Below are positions 33,961-45,699 of a stretch of 64,000 nt of DNA, one piece after another. Within the stretch, counting starts at the first letter, position 1. Every line of letters begins with the position of its first letter. The stretch is taken from the NCBI GenBank assembly GCA_963932465.1, contig OZ010796.1, positions 73,039,974 to 73,103,973 of the forward strand. The letters run 5' to 3'. The notes beneath the pieces are model-generated. The model was not told the DNA's origin and did no database searches. It saw only the letters and a list, made by a program, of their open reading frames with translations. Both the position numbers and the translations under genes were made by a program. Source of the DNA: Maratus speciosus (Eukaryota; Arthropoda; Arachnida; Araneae; Salticidae).

Positions 33961-34384
33961 AAAGGCTTCGCTGCAGTGAAACTCCCCGATAGCGAAATCC
34001 CATGTTAGCCTATGGGAAAACTTTGAAGCACGATTACCCATTACTTAATATAATTATTAAAATACCGTTTTCACCATCAGAAAGTAGACGTTTAGATGCC
34101 GGTGATGTGTGTTTTTGAAAATTGCCTACGTAAATTTTAAGTGCATAAAAATCTCTGTAAACTTTGAAATTTCCATTTGATTAAATTTCAACACCTTCTT
34201 AAAAATAATTAAAATTTACGTAGACAATTTAAAAAAATGCGTATCATCGGCATCTGACGTCTACTTTCTGATGGTGAAAACGGTATTTTTATAATTGTAT
34301 TAGAATGAATAATCGCGCTTCAAACTTTTTCCATAGGTTAACATAGGATTTCGCGATCGGAGAGTTTCAGTGCAGCGGCACCTT
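33961..34384. mobile_element. 420 bp foldback element
   Basis: The ends AAAGGCTTCGCTGCAGTGAA and TTTCAGTGCAGCGGCACCTT pair imperfectly. The arms continue through GCGAAATCCCATGTTAGCCT, ACCGTTTTCACCATCAGAAA and TTACGTAGACAA-type sequence. Centre near 34175. Non-coding. Confidence 0.85.
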
Positions 34385-34439
34385 AAACTGTGAAAACTGA
34401 AAAAAATCAGCAGTCTGTGAGGCCACTGACAGCAGTTAA

Positions 34440-34972
34440 TCCTTTATGTACTGAATTATGAATTCATGAAAATTTTATCTCCTAAAGCATTTTTCGTAAA
34501 TCTTTGAAACTACATTCGAAGATTTACATTATCATTTAATAAATTTTAGAAGGATTTTAGAAGGATTGAAGGATTTAGAAGGATTCCTTAAATTTGAATT
34601 GATAGGGTTTTTGTGCACTATTTATAACCCCACTCAAATCTTTTATTTTAAATATTTTTCTTAGTATTTTTTAGAAATAGGAAATCTACAAATAGAACGT
34701 TCTTACAATAGAAATATAGAAACATTTCCGAATTGAAAAATCTCCCCCCCCCCCCCCCCCCAACGCCAAGAAAGCTGAAAAGATGCAAAGGCAAGAGAAA
34801 TCATCCTTTGAAAAATAGTGTTGTTTTGTGTAACCAATAATGCTTTTGGAACAAGATAAAGTAATGCATCTATAACTCATTCTAAACTCTATTACTACTA
34901 ATCGATGTATTAAATGAATTTAATAACAAGTTATTTTAATGATACTTATAAGTACCGCCAGTAGATAAAGGG
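34440..34972. mobile_element. Family C element, full length
   Basis: This 533 bp element lies between TTAA at 34436-34439 and 34973-34976, with ends TCCTTTATGTACTG and CAGTAGATAAAGGG. CCC-type termini at TTAA resemble piggyBac-group elements. It includes an 18-C run (34744-34761) where the 59.3 kb copy also has G/C slippage. Partial copies are at 26920-27187 and 59247-59913. Confidence 0.9.
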
Positions 34973-34976
34973 TTAA

Positions 34977-35600
34977 AGGACCCCCCCCCCCCCACACACA
35001 CACACAAAAAAAAAAACACCCATTCGCGCACGGCCTTGCTAAAAACGCTACGGTCATCAAACTTACGGAAGTTTTTCGTTCGAAACTGTATCAACGTTGT
35101 CATGTAATAAATGTGTGGAAAATGAAAAAGTAGAAAAGTGCCGGTGTTCGAGCCAGTCTTCCCACTAGAAGAAGAAACCGTGAAAATAATATTGGGTCAT
35201 GGCTTCGCGGTCAAGGCGCAGATTCAATGTACGGATGCAAGCCATGTTTTAGCTCCAGGTTAAAGAGTCATAACGGGACATGACTATCGATTATTGCAGT
35301 GTTTCGCAACATGATTTACCTCATACTGAAACCCATGATTAAACATATACGGCAGACTAAAACTATGAAAAGGAAAAACAGTACATGAAAAGAACGTTTG
35401 TCATTTTGAATTTACTGACTAAAACAAACAAAAAAACTTTATTAGAGACAAAAAAAAAGCAAAATAATTTATATTTAATAGTGATAAAAATAATGTCGAA
35501 ATTGTTACACATTTGTTTTTCATTAACATTTACGTTTAACATATTACGTTTATATAATCTGAGCTTGACTTTTTTCTTTTATTAAAATATTTATTTATTT
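34977..35600. other. Unassigned, includes C-run and GC-richer patch
   Basis: A C-run followed by ACACACAC lies at 34981-35008. The stretch 35020-35300 is more GC-balanced (GCCGGTGTTCGAGCCAGTC, CATGGCTTCGCGGTCAAGG) than its surroundings but has no long frame and no recognised RNA. It could be old coding or repeat sequence. Confidence 0.35.
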
Positions 35601-35601
35601 G

Positions 35602-36179
35602 CTAGCTCACCCACTGAGCGTTGCCCGGGCCCGTGATAATCATTTTAAATAAGCTTAAAAATTTGTATGATTTTAAATCTTTAATCCCATTTTCTCGAAT
35701 TTATATTTTTAAATGAGAAATTCTGAAAAAAAAAAAAAAAATATTGATATTTATTAGTAAAAGCGCTCGTAAGAAGATATTTTCTGGGTTTTCACGTAAG
35801 GTTGTTTCATAGTTTTTTTTTTTTTTTTTAATTGTTCTAGTTGTAATAAACTCTTTAAAATTTCTATCGGTTACAAATATAACGGTTTTTCAGCCCGTGT
35901 AAAATGTTCGTGAAAAAATATTGATGTCTAGTTGTAAAAGAAATGTTTTCTTCTCGCCTTTTTTTCACCCCCTCGTCGGGTTCTTTAACTTTGGTCACAA
36001 ATATGACTGTATCCAACCCCTGTTTAAAATTTCATGGGAAAATATGCATATTTAGTAATGAAAGCATAAGCCGAAACCGATGCCGAAAACAATCCGCGTT
36101 TAATGTTTACACTGAACGTTTCTCAGATTTTTTATTTAAATACTTCTACTTGTCCGAACATTTCAAAAGTTTTGTAGGT
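35602..36179 (-). mobile_element. Probable Helitron 3' end, degraded
   Basis: On the minus strand the sequence ...GGGCCCGGGCAACGCTCAG then GGGTGAGCTAG ends at 35602. It is similar in layout to the 3' end at 6698 (CCGGG-rich hairpin then CTAG), but the next base is C instead of T. The inner extent is uncertain. TTTTTTTCACCCCCTCG and GTCACAAATATGACTGT lie inside. No coding is seen. Confidence 0.4.
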
Positions 36180-36478
36180 GATGTAAATCTGGTCTGCTGA
36201 GATTCTCTAACAAGATTTTGTCAAAATACATGTTTTCGAAACCGGTTCCGAAAGTAAAAGTTTCTTCATAAAAACAAACTGCAAACAAAATCGAAAAAGT
36301 AAAAAAGTGCATTTGTAAAGATAAATCTCAGCTATCCAATGCAAAAAAAAAAAAAAAAAAATAAATAAATAAAATAAAATAAAAATATGGAAATGCAAAC
36401 GAGATATTAAAAAAAAATTCTACCATAGGATTAACATGAACGAGGGGGAGGGGGGTGTTCTCGCGTGAGTGAAGTAGC
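36180..36478. mobile_element. Family G, half copy
   Basis: It contains the G core GAAACCGGTTCCGAAAGTAA and the right arm: AAAATCGAAAAAGTAAAAAA, CTCAGCTATCCAATGCAAAA, AAATGCAAACGAGATATT, CCATAGGATTAACATGAACG, GTGAGTGAAGTAGC. The left arm is reduced to a short stub, so no long hairpin remains. Confidence 0.8.
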
Positions 36479-36479
36479 T

Positions 36480-37020
36480 TCTTAAGAGTCTGTAAATGAA
36501 CGATAAATGCTAATGCACACTGTAATCTAAATAAAACGTGTTGTAATTACCCCTCAGTAATGCGTATCAATTTTATTATGTTTGATGTACTGCACGTCAC
36601 TAAAATGCAGCAAAAACGCATCTTTCCCATAGATCCCAATTTAATAGAATTTTCTTGAAGCTCCCTGTAAACCAACTATAAATACTACTTATTCTATACT
36701 TCATGAAAAGCATGTTCTAGTCAACTCAGTGATGCACAAGCATGAATGTCATTAGGATTAAATTATCATAACATCCATAAAATGCACCGGATTTTTCCCC
36801 ATAGACCATAATGAAACAGAATACTTTTGTGTGCCCCTGGTCCCTGTACATGAACTATAAGTGCGCCATACTTCATTTTCATTTCAAGCGAACGTGAATC
36901 TCATTAACATATCAAAATATGCCAATCCCAATACATTTACCAGAAATAGAGTACAGATAGGTGGAGAGACAGACGGTCAGACAAACCTAAGTCATATACA
37001 CTTTTCAACTATGTTAAAAA
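36480..37020. repeat. B-related tandem units, 173 bp period
   Basis: Three units begin CTGTAAATGAACGATAAATG (36491), CTGTAAACCAACTATAAATA (36664) and CTGTACATGAACTATAAGTG (36843, after a short CCCTGGTCC duplication). The block ends GAGACAGACGGTCAGACA and CACTTTTCAACTATGTT, as at 1205-1225. Confidence 0.7.
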
Positions 37021-37102
37021 ATGTTAAAAAGAAGACATTGGCTCTTGCGTTTTCTTTACTTATGAGAATTGTAAAGTGGCCGGGGAAACAATCATGGAGA
37101 TT

Positions 37103-38299
37103 AGGGGCTGTACATATATAACGTTATCAACTTTTTACTAATTTTTGACCAGCTCTCCCCCCCTTTCGATATCATACGTTATCATCCCTCGACCCACCCA
37201 CCCCATCCCTAATGATATCGTTATCAATGTCTAAAAATTTTGTTGATTTTTGCAATTTTTCTTTTGTTTGCAGTGATATACAGATATTGTTAAACATTTA
37301 TTATTCACATATTTTACTGATTCAAATGAAAAGAAGTCAATAAAATTTCACTATGAAATAACTTTATATCAAATAACACTTATTAAAAGAAGTTAAGGCT
37401 GTTCTTAACTGTTCTAATCAACAGGAGCAAAACGTTTTGACACATTTACAAATTCATTTTTTAACGGAAAGGTATAAAATTGGAAAGCCTGGCCATGGAA
37501 GCGATTTGGAAGTGAACTGTTTTTCCATTTTTTGATCCATCCACTACCTACTGAGTTATAAGCGACTTAGATCACGTGACAAACACGTTTTTCGCCCGCT
37601 CTTGATTGCTCTTTCTTCCTTCGCGCGAAAATTCGGTTTAAAACGCCCACTTTGACACTCTTTTCTGAAAGATCTATTGCGTTTGCAAAAAAAATTAAAT
37701 AAAAACAGCTCGATGACATAGTTTCTGAACAACAACACCAGCTAGTTTCATGCATTTTCGAACAAAAATAAATTTAAACTTATGTCAGAAAGTTGTTCTT
37801 TTGGTTTTGAGAACACCCTTAATAGTTTTTTGTTACATAATGCATTAAACAAATGCATTAAAAGTACATAATGGCTTCTTGCAATTTGCGCCCGCAAGAA
37901 GGGAAAGTGGAGGGACAGACAGAATGTCTTATCAACAAAACAGGTGGACTTCAACACGCAAGTATAATTTCAAACATACCTCGCATCTCTTTCTCAAACA
38001 GTTGATCATATTACATGCATACACATATGTGGCAGAAGAATTGGAATATTAAACGTTGGGGTATTTCGTAATTTTGGAATTAAATAATTTTATAATAATT
38101 TAATAATTTTAATAATAACTTTATATTTTCATAAAAATAGATAACAGATAATTTTGATGAAAAGAACAAGTTACGAATAAAAAGTGAAATTTTTGGTTGG
38201 ATCACAAATGAAAAGACAAATCCCACCTCACACTAGAGATATCTTACGATATCATTTGCCAGACCCCTTAAGTGATAACGTTATATATACACAGCCCCT
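37103..38299. mobile_element. Element with AGGGGCTGT..CGTTATCA ends
   Basis: The left end is AGGGGCTGTACATATATAAC then GTTATCA. The right end is TGATAACGTTATATATACAC then AGCCCCT. The inverted repeat is about 26 bp with two mismatches. Inside, GATATCATACG pairs roughly with CGATATCATTTG. A full family A MITE is nested at 37397-37818. Minus-strand frames at 37556-37957 are shadows. Confidence 0.7.
37397..37818 (+). mobile_element. Family A MITE, full copy, nested
   Basis: This 422 bp element lies between TTAA at 37393-37396 and 37819-37822. The ends are GGCTGTTCTTAACTG and GAGAACACCC. It is collinear with 17152-17571 throughout. It is inserted in the element 37103-38299. Confidence 0.9.
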
Positions 38300-38416
38300 T
38301 ATTAAAGAAAGGTGGTTATTAGGGAATGTCATGAAGAGTTCATTATTCCATTACGGCCCAATACAAGGGGCGAGTTCATTATTCCATTACGGTCCAATAC
38401 AAAAGAGAGCAATGTA

Positions 38417-38604
38417 CAAAAAAAAAAAAAAAAAAAAAAAAAAATCAGTAATTTTTACAGAAAATATTGTATTTTTTACAGAATAAATCTGTTTTAATAA
38501 AAAATTACAGATATTTTCTGTAAATTAAACGGTTTTCCACTGGCGCCAAAATTGACAGGTTTTTTCTGTCAATTTCAGAGGGGTTTCTTTTTTTTTTTCC
38601 AGTG
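38417..38604. mobile_element. CTGTAAAA-type MITE, partial
   Basis: It matches the right half of 10103-10536 (GTAAATTAAACGGTTTTCCA, TTTTTTCTGTCAATTT) and ends TTTTTCCAGTG. A 26-A run near 38419-38444 replaces the left half. The short tandem TTCATTATTCCATTACGG lies just upstream (38339 and 38374), 35 bp apart. Confidence 0.7.
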
Positions 38605-38868
38605 AGGAGTGCGACCCATGTGACACGAAGATAAGAATGGGTTAATAAGTTGTGACATCCAATCTAAAATCTCAAAACAGTTAGGTAAGGCATTGTTTGA
38701 AAGCACCCCAATAAAAATATCTTTTTTTATTCAGGTCTATTTGATATTTTTTTTTCTTTCAATTTCAACAGCTTGAAGTAAAAGCACGGGTGATCTCAAG
38801 GGTTTTATGAGGAAATAATAGATCGCAATCGCACATAACATTTTTTTTTTTCATAAAATGAGCTTTAA

Positions 38869-39745
38869 GGTATATGCTTACCCTCAAATCGCTGTTTTTG
38901 CAAAATTTTTCGATTTATTTTTTTATTATTTTAAATTAAAGTTGAAACATTTAGGATTCCAAAATTGCTTTACTTTTGGTTCAGCGATAATAAGAAGCAA
39001 AGTTATAGCCCAAAAAAGAAACCGGAATTGAACTTTCTGAAACCTGAAGTGACCGTTTAAAGAGCTACAGAAAGGTAAAGAATGCATTTTAATACACAAA
39101 TATATAACATATACACAAATGTATAAACCCCTACAAATAGGGTGGATTTCAAATTTGTAAACTTTATACATAATTTCATGTGCTCTATCAAAATCTTAAT
39201 TTGCGTTTTCTGGAAAACGCAAACTTTTCCAGGCAAACAACGTGCATACGTTGCGCTTTCTGGCGTTTTTCATTGTGTACGTTTACGGGAAACAACATTT
39301 CTTTAAAAAAACTTTAAAGATTGAAATAAAATTTTGTGACAAGGTTCTGCTCATCTATAGGTTATGTTATGATATATAGCTTGTAAGTTTGTATATATTA
39401 ATTTAAGAGCCATTTTTATTGAAAAATGCACATTGTTTTAGAAAAAATTATGTGGCATAAGTTTAAATTTAAGAGGTTTTGCACACAGGTAAGTGGTTTA
39501 CTAATATATTGTTGAAAAAAAAAAAAGAAATATATTGAATAGATTTCGTTACAGAAGGTTTGGCATAAACGCATTTTTTTACTAAAATTTGACTCAATAT
39601 TGCCTAAATTTGAAAAGCTAATAAAAATTCCTTTAAAAATTTATATGAATTCATAGTTTTATTCCCTGTTTTAACTAAAAACACATATGTTTGATAAAAA
39701 TTTCATATTTTTCAAAAAAAAGTGCCCCGAAGGTTGGCACATACC
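38869..39745. mobile_element. Family F element, TTAA-flanked
   Basis: This 877 bp element lies between TTAA at 38865-38868 and 39746-39749. The ends GGTATATGCTTACC and GGTTGGCACATACC form a 14 bp inverted repeat with three mismatches. A second copy begins at 63867 and runs off the window. No coding capacity is visible. Confidence 0.75.
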
Positions 39746-39792
39746 TTAAATGGATAGATGTAGAAAATGAGACGTCACAACAGGGGTATCCA

Positions 39793-40022
39793 CAGCCCTC
39801 TGAATATTAGGCCTACGCATTGGCATGAAAAGGGCGAATGTCGTAGGCAGATATTTATTCAGCATCTGTACAATCCCTTGAATTTTAATAATTGTATTTT
39901 TTTATGCCTTTTTTAATCGAAGAAAAATAATGCGAAAAGTACTTTTAAAAATACTGGTATTCAAGGTACCATACAAACGCTGAAAAGAATCGGTGCTCGT
40001 AGGCCTAGTATTCAAAGGACTG
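39793..40022. mobile_element. MITE with CAGCCCTCTGAATA ends
   Basis: The left end CAGCCCTCTGAATATTAGGC and right end GCCTAGTATTCAAAGGACTG are inverted repeats of about 25 bp with few mismatches. 230 bp, non-coding. I could not find a matching TSD; CAG-type ends would fit hAT or CACTA-like groups. Confidence 0.7.
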
Positions 40023-40111
40023 CGCACTATCACTAAGTGACAATCTGTGAGTGCGATTGGTTAAAAAAAAAAAAAACGAAGTGTGTCTGATTAAACCGAT
40101 GAATTTTTGCA

Positions 40112-40682
40112 CTTAGAGTCGTCGTTCACTGCGTCCGTCTGTCCGTCTATCTGTCCGCCCGCATATAACAGAGCAAAAACTACCCAACCGAATGGTCTGA
40201 AATTTTAAATATATAATGGTTGCAACATTTTGTCAAGTCATTTCAAATTTTATGAAAATCGGATGCATAGTTTAATGACAGGGACAGTCAAAATTCTCCG
40301 TTGCATTACGGCCAATAAGGGAAAATTGTTTCAAGTGCATTTTAAGGATGTTACGGACTTCCGAATGGTCTGAAATTTTAAATATATAATTTTTGCAAAC
40401 TTCTGTCGAGTCATTTCAAATTTTTTTAAAATCGGATGTCTAGTTGAATGACAGGGACAGTCAAAAGTTTTCCGTTACATTAAGGCCAATGGGAAAAAAA
40501 TATTTCCAGTGCATTTTAATGATGTTACAGCCTTTAGAACAGAATGAAATGGATATACACTTATGAAGTTCACTAAAATATACATTCAGTATACTATGCG
40601 GCGCAAAAAATATTTATAAAACTAGTTACAGTACGAACGCACCTCATTTGCCACGTTTGACGAGCAATTTCCAACTTGTTTC
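40112..40682 (+). mobile_element. Family B repeat, copy 4
   Basis: It starts in the CGTCCGTCTGTCCGTC stretch and carries two 180 bp units (CAACCGAATGGTCTGAAATT at 40189; CCGAATGGTCTGAAATTTTA at 40362). It ends CGAACGCACCTCATTTGCCA then TTTCCAACTTG. The outer TTAGGTGC end is missing, with a degenerate TTTGCACTTAGAG in its place. Confidence 0.75.
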
Positions 40683-41312
40683 TATTATATGACTCTTGTC
40701 TGAAGTAATAGACAAAAAATGATCATTTTGGACATGGGGCCCTTTTGTAATGATGATCCGATAATTGAACGTTATTAATCCATTTTATCTTATTTTCAAA
40801 TGACAGAAAATGAACGGATAAAGAGTGAAAGTTAAATAGCAAAACAACTCTGACAGGAGTAACGGGTACTAATATCAGAAATTCGGCCAAGGTTGATTGA
40901 GCTCGGCCTAATGATTTCCTTCGGCGTTTCTTTTACTTGAACCCTAACAGTCGATTTAAGCTGGAAAGTGAAAAAAATGTCGAGGGCGGGCAGTGGCAAT
41001 GGATATTTTGAACAGATCCTGATGAATAGTTCTCATGATTTCATAACAGTCACCTTCTTAACACAACACCTTGGGTTTGATTATCATATAATTACGCTAC
41101 TCGTTAAAGAAATCTCTAAAGCTTATCATTATAGGTTCACCGTTTCATAGAAATTAAATAGAAGAAATCGGCTTGAGCTATTTTAATAACAAAAAGACGC
41201 AAGGCGACTAGAAATGTAATGAACTGAAAAAATTGTTACATTCACATTCTTTAAAGCTATATTTTTTAAAGTATTTTTGCTAAAGTAATTTCTATTAGTA
41301 TCTTTTCAAAAC
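40683..41312. other. Unassigned stretch
   Basis: A 60-codon plus-strand frame at 40968-41150 lies in sequence of slightly higher GC (CGAGGGCGGGCAGTGGCAAT) but shows no known motif or splice context. Nothing else was recognised. Confidence 0.3.
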
Positions 41313-41315
41313 AAG

Positions 41316-41838
41316 CAAGTCGGAAATTGCACGACAAACGTGGCAATTGAAGTGCGTTAGTAGTATAACTCGTTTTATAAATATTCAGATCTGGGTGCAA
41401 TAGCTGTTGCACTCTTATGCAAAAATGCAGGAATAAAAAAAATATTACGATTCTATAAGTTAAATTCAGTCATAAGGAAATAATAGGACTCCCTCTTCAA
41501 TAGGACGTCATTTCCCTGGCAACCTAGAATCATGACCTATCATGGGATAGCATTGAATGAATGACGTAGGATAGGATTGAATAGCATGAAGAAAACTTTT
41601 ATTAATATCTTTTTAAATTTTGATTAGATTTTCATGCAATTTAAAAGGACTCCACAAAATTCTGCAACGATTCTATATTGTATTAAATTTCAAACCATTC
41701 GGTTGGGTCGTTTTTGCGCTATTCTATGCGGACAGACAGACAGACAGACGGACCAGACGACGACTATAGGTGTATTTATACATAGGTGTATTTATATAGG
41801 TGTATTAGTACGTATTTATATAGTTAGGAACGAACTAA
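41316..41838 (-). mobile_element. Family B repeat, copy 5
   Basis: It begins GCAAGTCGGAAATTGCACGA and GAAGTGCGTTAG and ends TATAGTTAGGAACGAACTAA. The simple stretch GGACAGACAGACAGACAG lies at 41730. It shares the GATGACGT-type interior (TAGGACGTCATTTCC) with copies 3 and 6. A short GGTGTATTTATA duplication lies at 41770-41810. Confidence 0.75.
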
Positions 41839-42474
41839 AAATAGGACTTTAGAAAGAAATTTTCAGTGAAACACCTTTGGACAAGTTTTGTTTGTATGCA
41901 GGGCGACTATTCTTTATTATTTTCTTACCACTTTTTCTATAACATAATAACCAACCTCCAAAATGAATTGAAATCTAACACGAAGATTTTTTTTTTTTTT
42001 TTGGTAACCGAAAAGTACCCTTTTTTTTTTAAATAGTGGTAGACAAAATAAAAAAAAAAATAGCCGCAAGTGGCAGCCTTGCTATAGGGCAACCAAAATT
42101 TTCTCGTCTCCTAACGCGGATATGGGTGGATTTTTAGGCAACACTAGTTGCGAAATCACATGTAAATCGGCTGACATAGCACATTGGGAATAGCTAGACT
42201 TTTAAAATCATGAAATAAAAATAAAACATGTAATACTTATGTTATTTTTAAAAATGACTACATATTTTTTGTTTTAAAAATTGTTCAACTATTGTTTTTT
42301 ATATCTTTTACTTTCCTTCCCTAACGATCAATTTATAATTTAGCTATTGCCGAAACTATTAAAAAAGGGTTGTCACATCGGTTCAATAGTTCTCGAGAAA
42401 AAGATACATCAATATCAGCTGTTGATTTTGCAAATATTGCCCCCCCCCCCCACACACACACACACATAGCTGTT
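41839..42474. other. AT-rich stretch with homopolymers
   Basis: Runs of T at 41984-42001 and 42020-42030, A at 42050-42060, C followed by ACACAC at 42441-42466. No gene recognised. Confidence 0.35.
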
Positions 42475-43235
42475 TCAGAGCGTTATACTTATGAGGATAA
42501 GAATACTGCGCCAATACTTCATTTTCTTTCTTTATATATATTTTCCCCCTTAGCCCTTCAATTCAAATTTCTAAACAGTAGTATATTTTGTGTATGAAAG
42601 TAAAAATATTGTTCTGGCCTTATAAAAATACAGCTGATACACGTGGTTTTGCAGTTATTCCCTTCCCTATAGCTGTTTCATAACACTTCTTTTGTAATGG
42701 CTGAATACAAAATCGAATGTCTGGCTGAAGGATCGTGGCCCAAAAACTGTGCCAGACACGTGTCACGTGCCATTTTGCCAAAAATGGCACTTGACACGTG
42801 TCTGGCACAGTTTTTGTGCCGACTAAAGTGTCTGTCATTTTCAAAATATTTTTTTCTAAGCATAAATATTATTCTGCCTCAATCTCAGCGTGCCTCAAAT
42901 ACCTTTTTTGGGTAGTCAAAAAATGGCACTTGCCACGTGTCTGGAACAGTTTTTGGGCCACGATCCTTCAGCCAGACATTCGATTTTGTATTCAGGCACT
43001 ACAAAAGAAGTGTTGCACAAATTTTCAGGGTGCCTCAAATACCTACTCAAAAATGTTCAACAGCTCTCGTACTATTATGAGTAATTATGAGAGCAAGAAT
43101 ACCTGCGTCAGTACTTCATTTTCTTCCTTTTTACATCCCCTCCCCCCCCCCCTTAGCCCTTCAATTGTAATTTTCAAACAGTGGTATATTTTCTGTATGA
43201 AAGCAAAAATATTGCTGCGGCACTATAAAAACAAA
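42475..43235. repeat. Duplicated unit with nested hairpins
   Basis: About 42475-42640 recurs in direct orientation at 43078-43235 (TACTTCATTTTCTT, CTTAGCCCTTCAATT, GTATGAAAG). Between them are two hairpin layers: the arms at 42742-42772 and 42785-42815 (AAAACTGTGCCAGACACGTG), and an outer pair, AAAATCGAATGTCTGGCTGA (42709) with its complement at about 42968. Overlapping frames of 61-156 codons on both strands reflect this symmetry. Confidence 0.85.
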
Positions 43236-43346
43236 ATGATACAAAACGTTGCGGATGGAAAAATTTGACAATCTTTTATATCAATCAACACGTGTCTCTA
43301 ACCTACGCTATTAAGTAAAGAATGATGAAACGGAAAACGCGTTTTT

Positions 43347-43957
43347 TAGGTGCTTTCGTAATTATATAAATACGTAGCACCTATAGTCGTCATCTAGTCC
43401 GTCCGTCTGTCCGCATAGAATAGCGCAAAAACGACCCAACCGAATGGTTTGAAATTTTATGTATAGAATCGTTGCAGAATTTTGTCATTTGAAATTTTAT
43501 GAAAATCGAATCAAAACTTAAAAAGGTATTCATAAAAGTTTTCTTCATTCTATTAAATCCTATCTTTCGTCATGAATTCAATGCCCCATGATAGGTCATA
43601 ATTCTAGGTGGCCAGTGTGATGATATTGAAAATGGAGTCCTAATATTTCCAAAGCTAAAATGATAATAATAAAAGTTTTCTTCATTCTATGAAATCCTAT
43701 CCTACGTCATTCATTCAATGCTATCCCATGATATGTCATGATTCTAGGTTGCCAGGGTGATGACGTCCTATTGAAGAGGGCGTGTTATTATTTCTGTATG
43801 ACTGAATTTATTCTATAGAATCGTAATCAATTTTGTACTCATGCAGTTTTGCATAAGAGGGGAACAGCTATTGTACCAAAATCTGAATATTTATAAAACT
43901 TGTTATAGTACGAACGCACTTCATTAGCCACGTTTGGCGTACAATTTCCGACTTGTT
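43347..43957 (+). mobile_element. Family B repeat, copy 6
   Basis: It starts TTAGGTGCTTTCGTAATTAT and ends ACGAACGCACTTCATTAGCC then TTTCCGACTTG. The segment TTTTCTTCATTCTATxAAATCC occurs twice (43538 and 43677), so this copy carries an internal ~140 bp duplication compared with copy 3. Confidence 0.8.
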
Positions 43958-45268
43958 TTAATTTAGAACGTATAGTACCTGGGGGCAGTATAAAAATATA
44001 AGTATTTTGACGCAAATGGATTTTCATAAGACGACGAACAACATTATTGCGATTGGAAGTATATCTGCAAAAGTAATGGTTTAGGAATTAGCTATTGGTG
44101 AACAATAAGAAGGCATACCCTGCATAAACCACATTTTTATTTTTTTTAACTAAATTTTCCTGATAAATTAATCCCTCCAAAACGCGTATCCCATCCACAA
44201 AATCTTTTATTAAATAAAATACGATAAATAAAGTGACTGGGATAAATGAATAAACATGAAGTGCATTGCCTTACTGTATATCGTTTTTTAAATATCGATT
44301 TTTAGTTTTTTAACATTTAAAAATAATCTTCATCAGAAGCAAAGTTTAATGAGTCATTCGCAGATAATAGTAAATTATATGTTTTCCGCTAAAAAAAAAT
44401 GTAAATTAAGCAAGTCAATCATGAATTCTAAGTTTTTTGTCAAAAGTTATTTTCAAGCAACTGCATTGTAACAGTAGTTTAAATATGAAAAATAAAATTA
44501 ATTTCAATATTTATTAAAAAAAAAAAAAAAAAAAAAAAATTAAAAATTGTAAATGCCATTACCAACAATTTTGTCATAAAACTTATTATTGCTAAAATAC
44601 ATATTTAATAATTTAACTTTGCTGATAAAAAAAAAGTTTGAGACTGCTTTCAGAATAAGTAACCCATTAGCTTTCAATTGTCATTGTTTACTCCTAAAAT
44701 AGGCTTAATGTTAAACGTGGCATTTACCGTGGTCATTGCCATGATTATTACCATGGAAATGGTAACCACCACTGAACTACACTTAACAAATTTAAACCAT
44801 AACGCATTAGCGCGGAGTTATGACTGCAGTTAAATAGTAATGACAGTTTCAGATTTTTTAAAAATTCATGACTCTACTTAGCAAAAAAATGCCATTATTT
44901 TATTATACGGAGCATTTCGAGCTGAAATCAGGAATTAAAAGAATGAAATATAATCTTTAAAAAGAAATAGCGTTGAAAACTAAGAAGGAAGGTTAGAGAA
45001 GATAACTCTATTAGATTCCGACGAAAAAAATCATTTCTAATTTACGATGAACTTTATGTTGGAAGATTGCATGATGGAAAAAGTCACGCGATATTCAGAA
45101 TTATTTACGAAGACACCTTGTTTAGAGAATTGCTTTTTCGTTTAGAAGTCCATTCTTATATCGATTGCTTTCAACAGTTTCGAAATTACATGTAAAATCA
45201 CATGTATGAATGTACCTTATTCTCAACTATCACTGAAGTGATTTCAATACATATTTTAATAGTTTTAA
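43958..45268. other. 1.3 kb AT-rich, no gene seen
   Basis: A 25-A run at 44515-44539 and several shorter ones. No repeat partner was recognised. Confidence 0.35.
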
Positions 45269-45699
45269 CTCGAGATCGACCAAAAATTCGGTTTCGTTTT
45301 CGGCCTAAAATTTATTTATATTTTATATTTGTACTATTAAACAACAACAATAATAACGATAAATACTGTACGTGTTTACAATCAGAAAATAGTAAACAAC
45401 CGGAAAAAATCCAACAGCACACTATCGCAACACATTTTCAACAAATCTCAAAGGAAAAGAATTCCAGATCAATCTTTTTCTATATAACATAAAACTAAAC
45501 TCATAATCATAACATAAAAAATCTGCAGGAATAAAATATTAAAATTAAATAAGACTTACCTATACGTTCCATAAATAATCACTTTAATAATATCCGTATA
45601 TTTTAATCCTGAAATGGCGGACGCCTTTCTGTCATCTTAAAAAAAGCGTCGTAGACTTGCTGTTCTGATTAGCTGGTGAGTAATACCAATACATACAAT
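45269..45699. mobile_element. hAT-related end fragment
   Basis: GAGATCGACCAAAAATTCGG and TTTCGTTTTCGGCC at 45269-45306 match the ends of the hAT elements at 17869-19672 and 45700-46479. The opposite end is not identifiable. The 96-codon frame crossing it (45202-45492) is not a recognised protein. Confidence 0.5.

Noticed and set aside
38184..38497. Two frames with poly-lysine tracts
   Set aside because: The lysines come from a 26-A homopolymer at the edge of a MITE.
42620..43268. Several overlapping 61-156 codon frames on both strands
   Set aside because: They mirror each other because of the palindromes and duplications; the longest also runs into a C/T homopolymer.
44690..44790. CCATGATTATTACCATGGAAATGG hairpin-like patch as a regulatory element
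   Set aside because: Pairing is short and imperfect and nothing in the surroundings supports a function.
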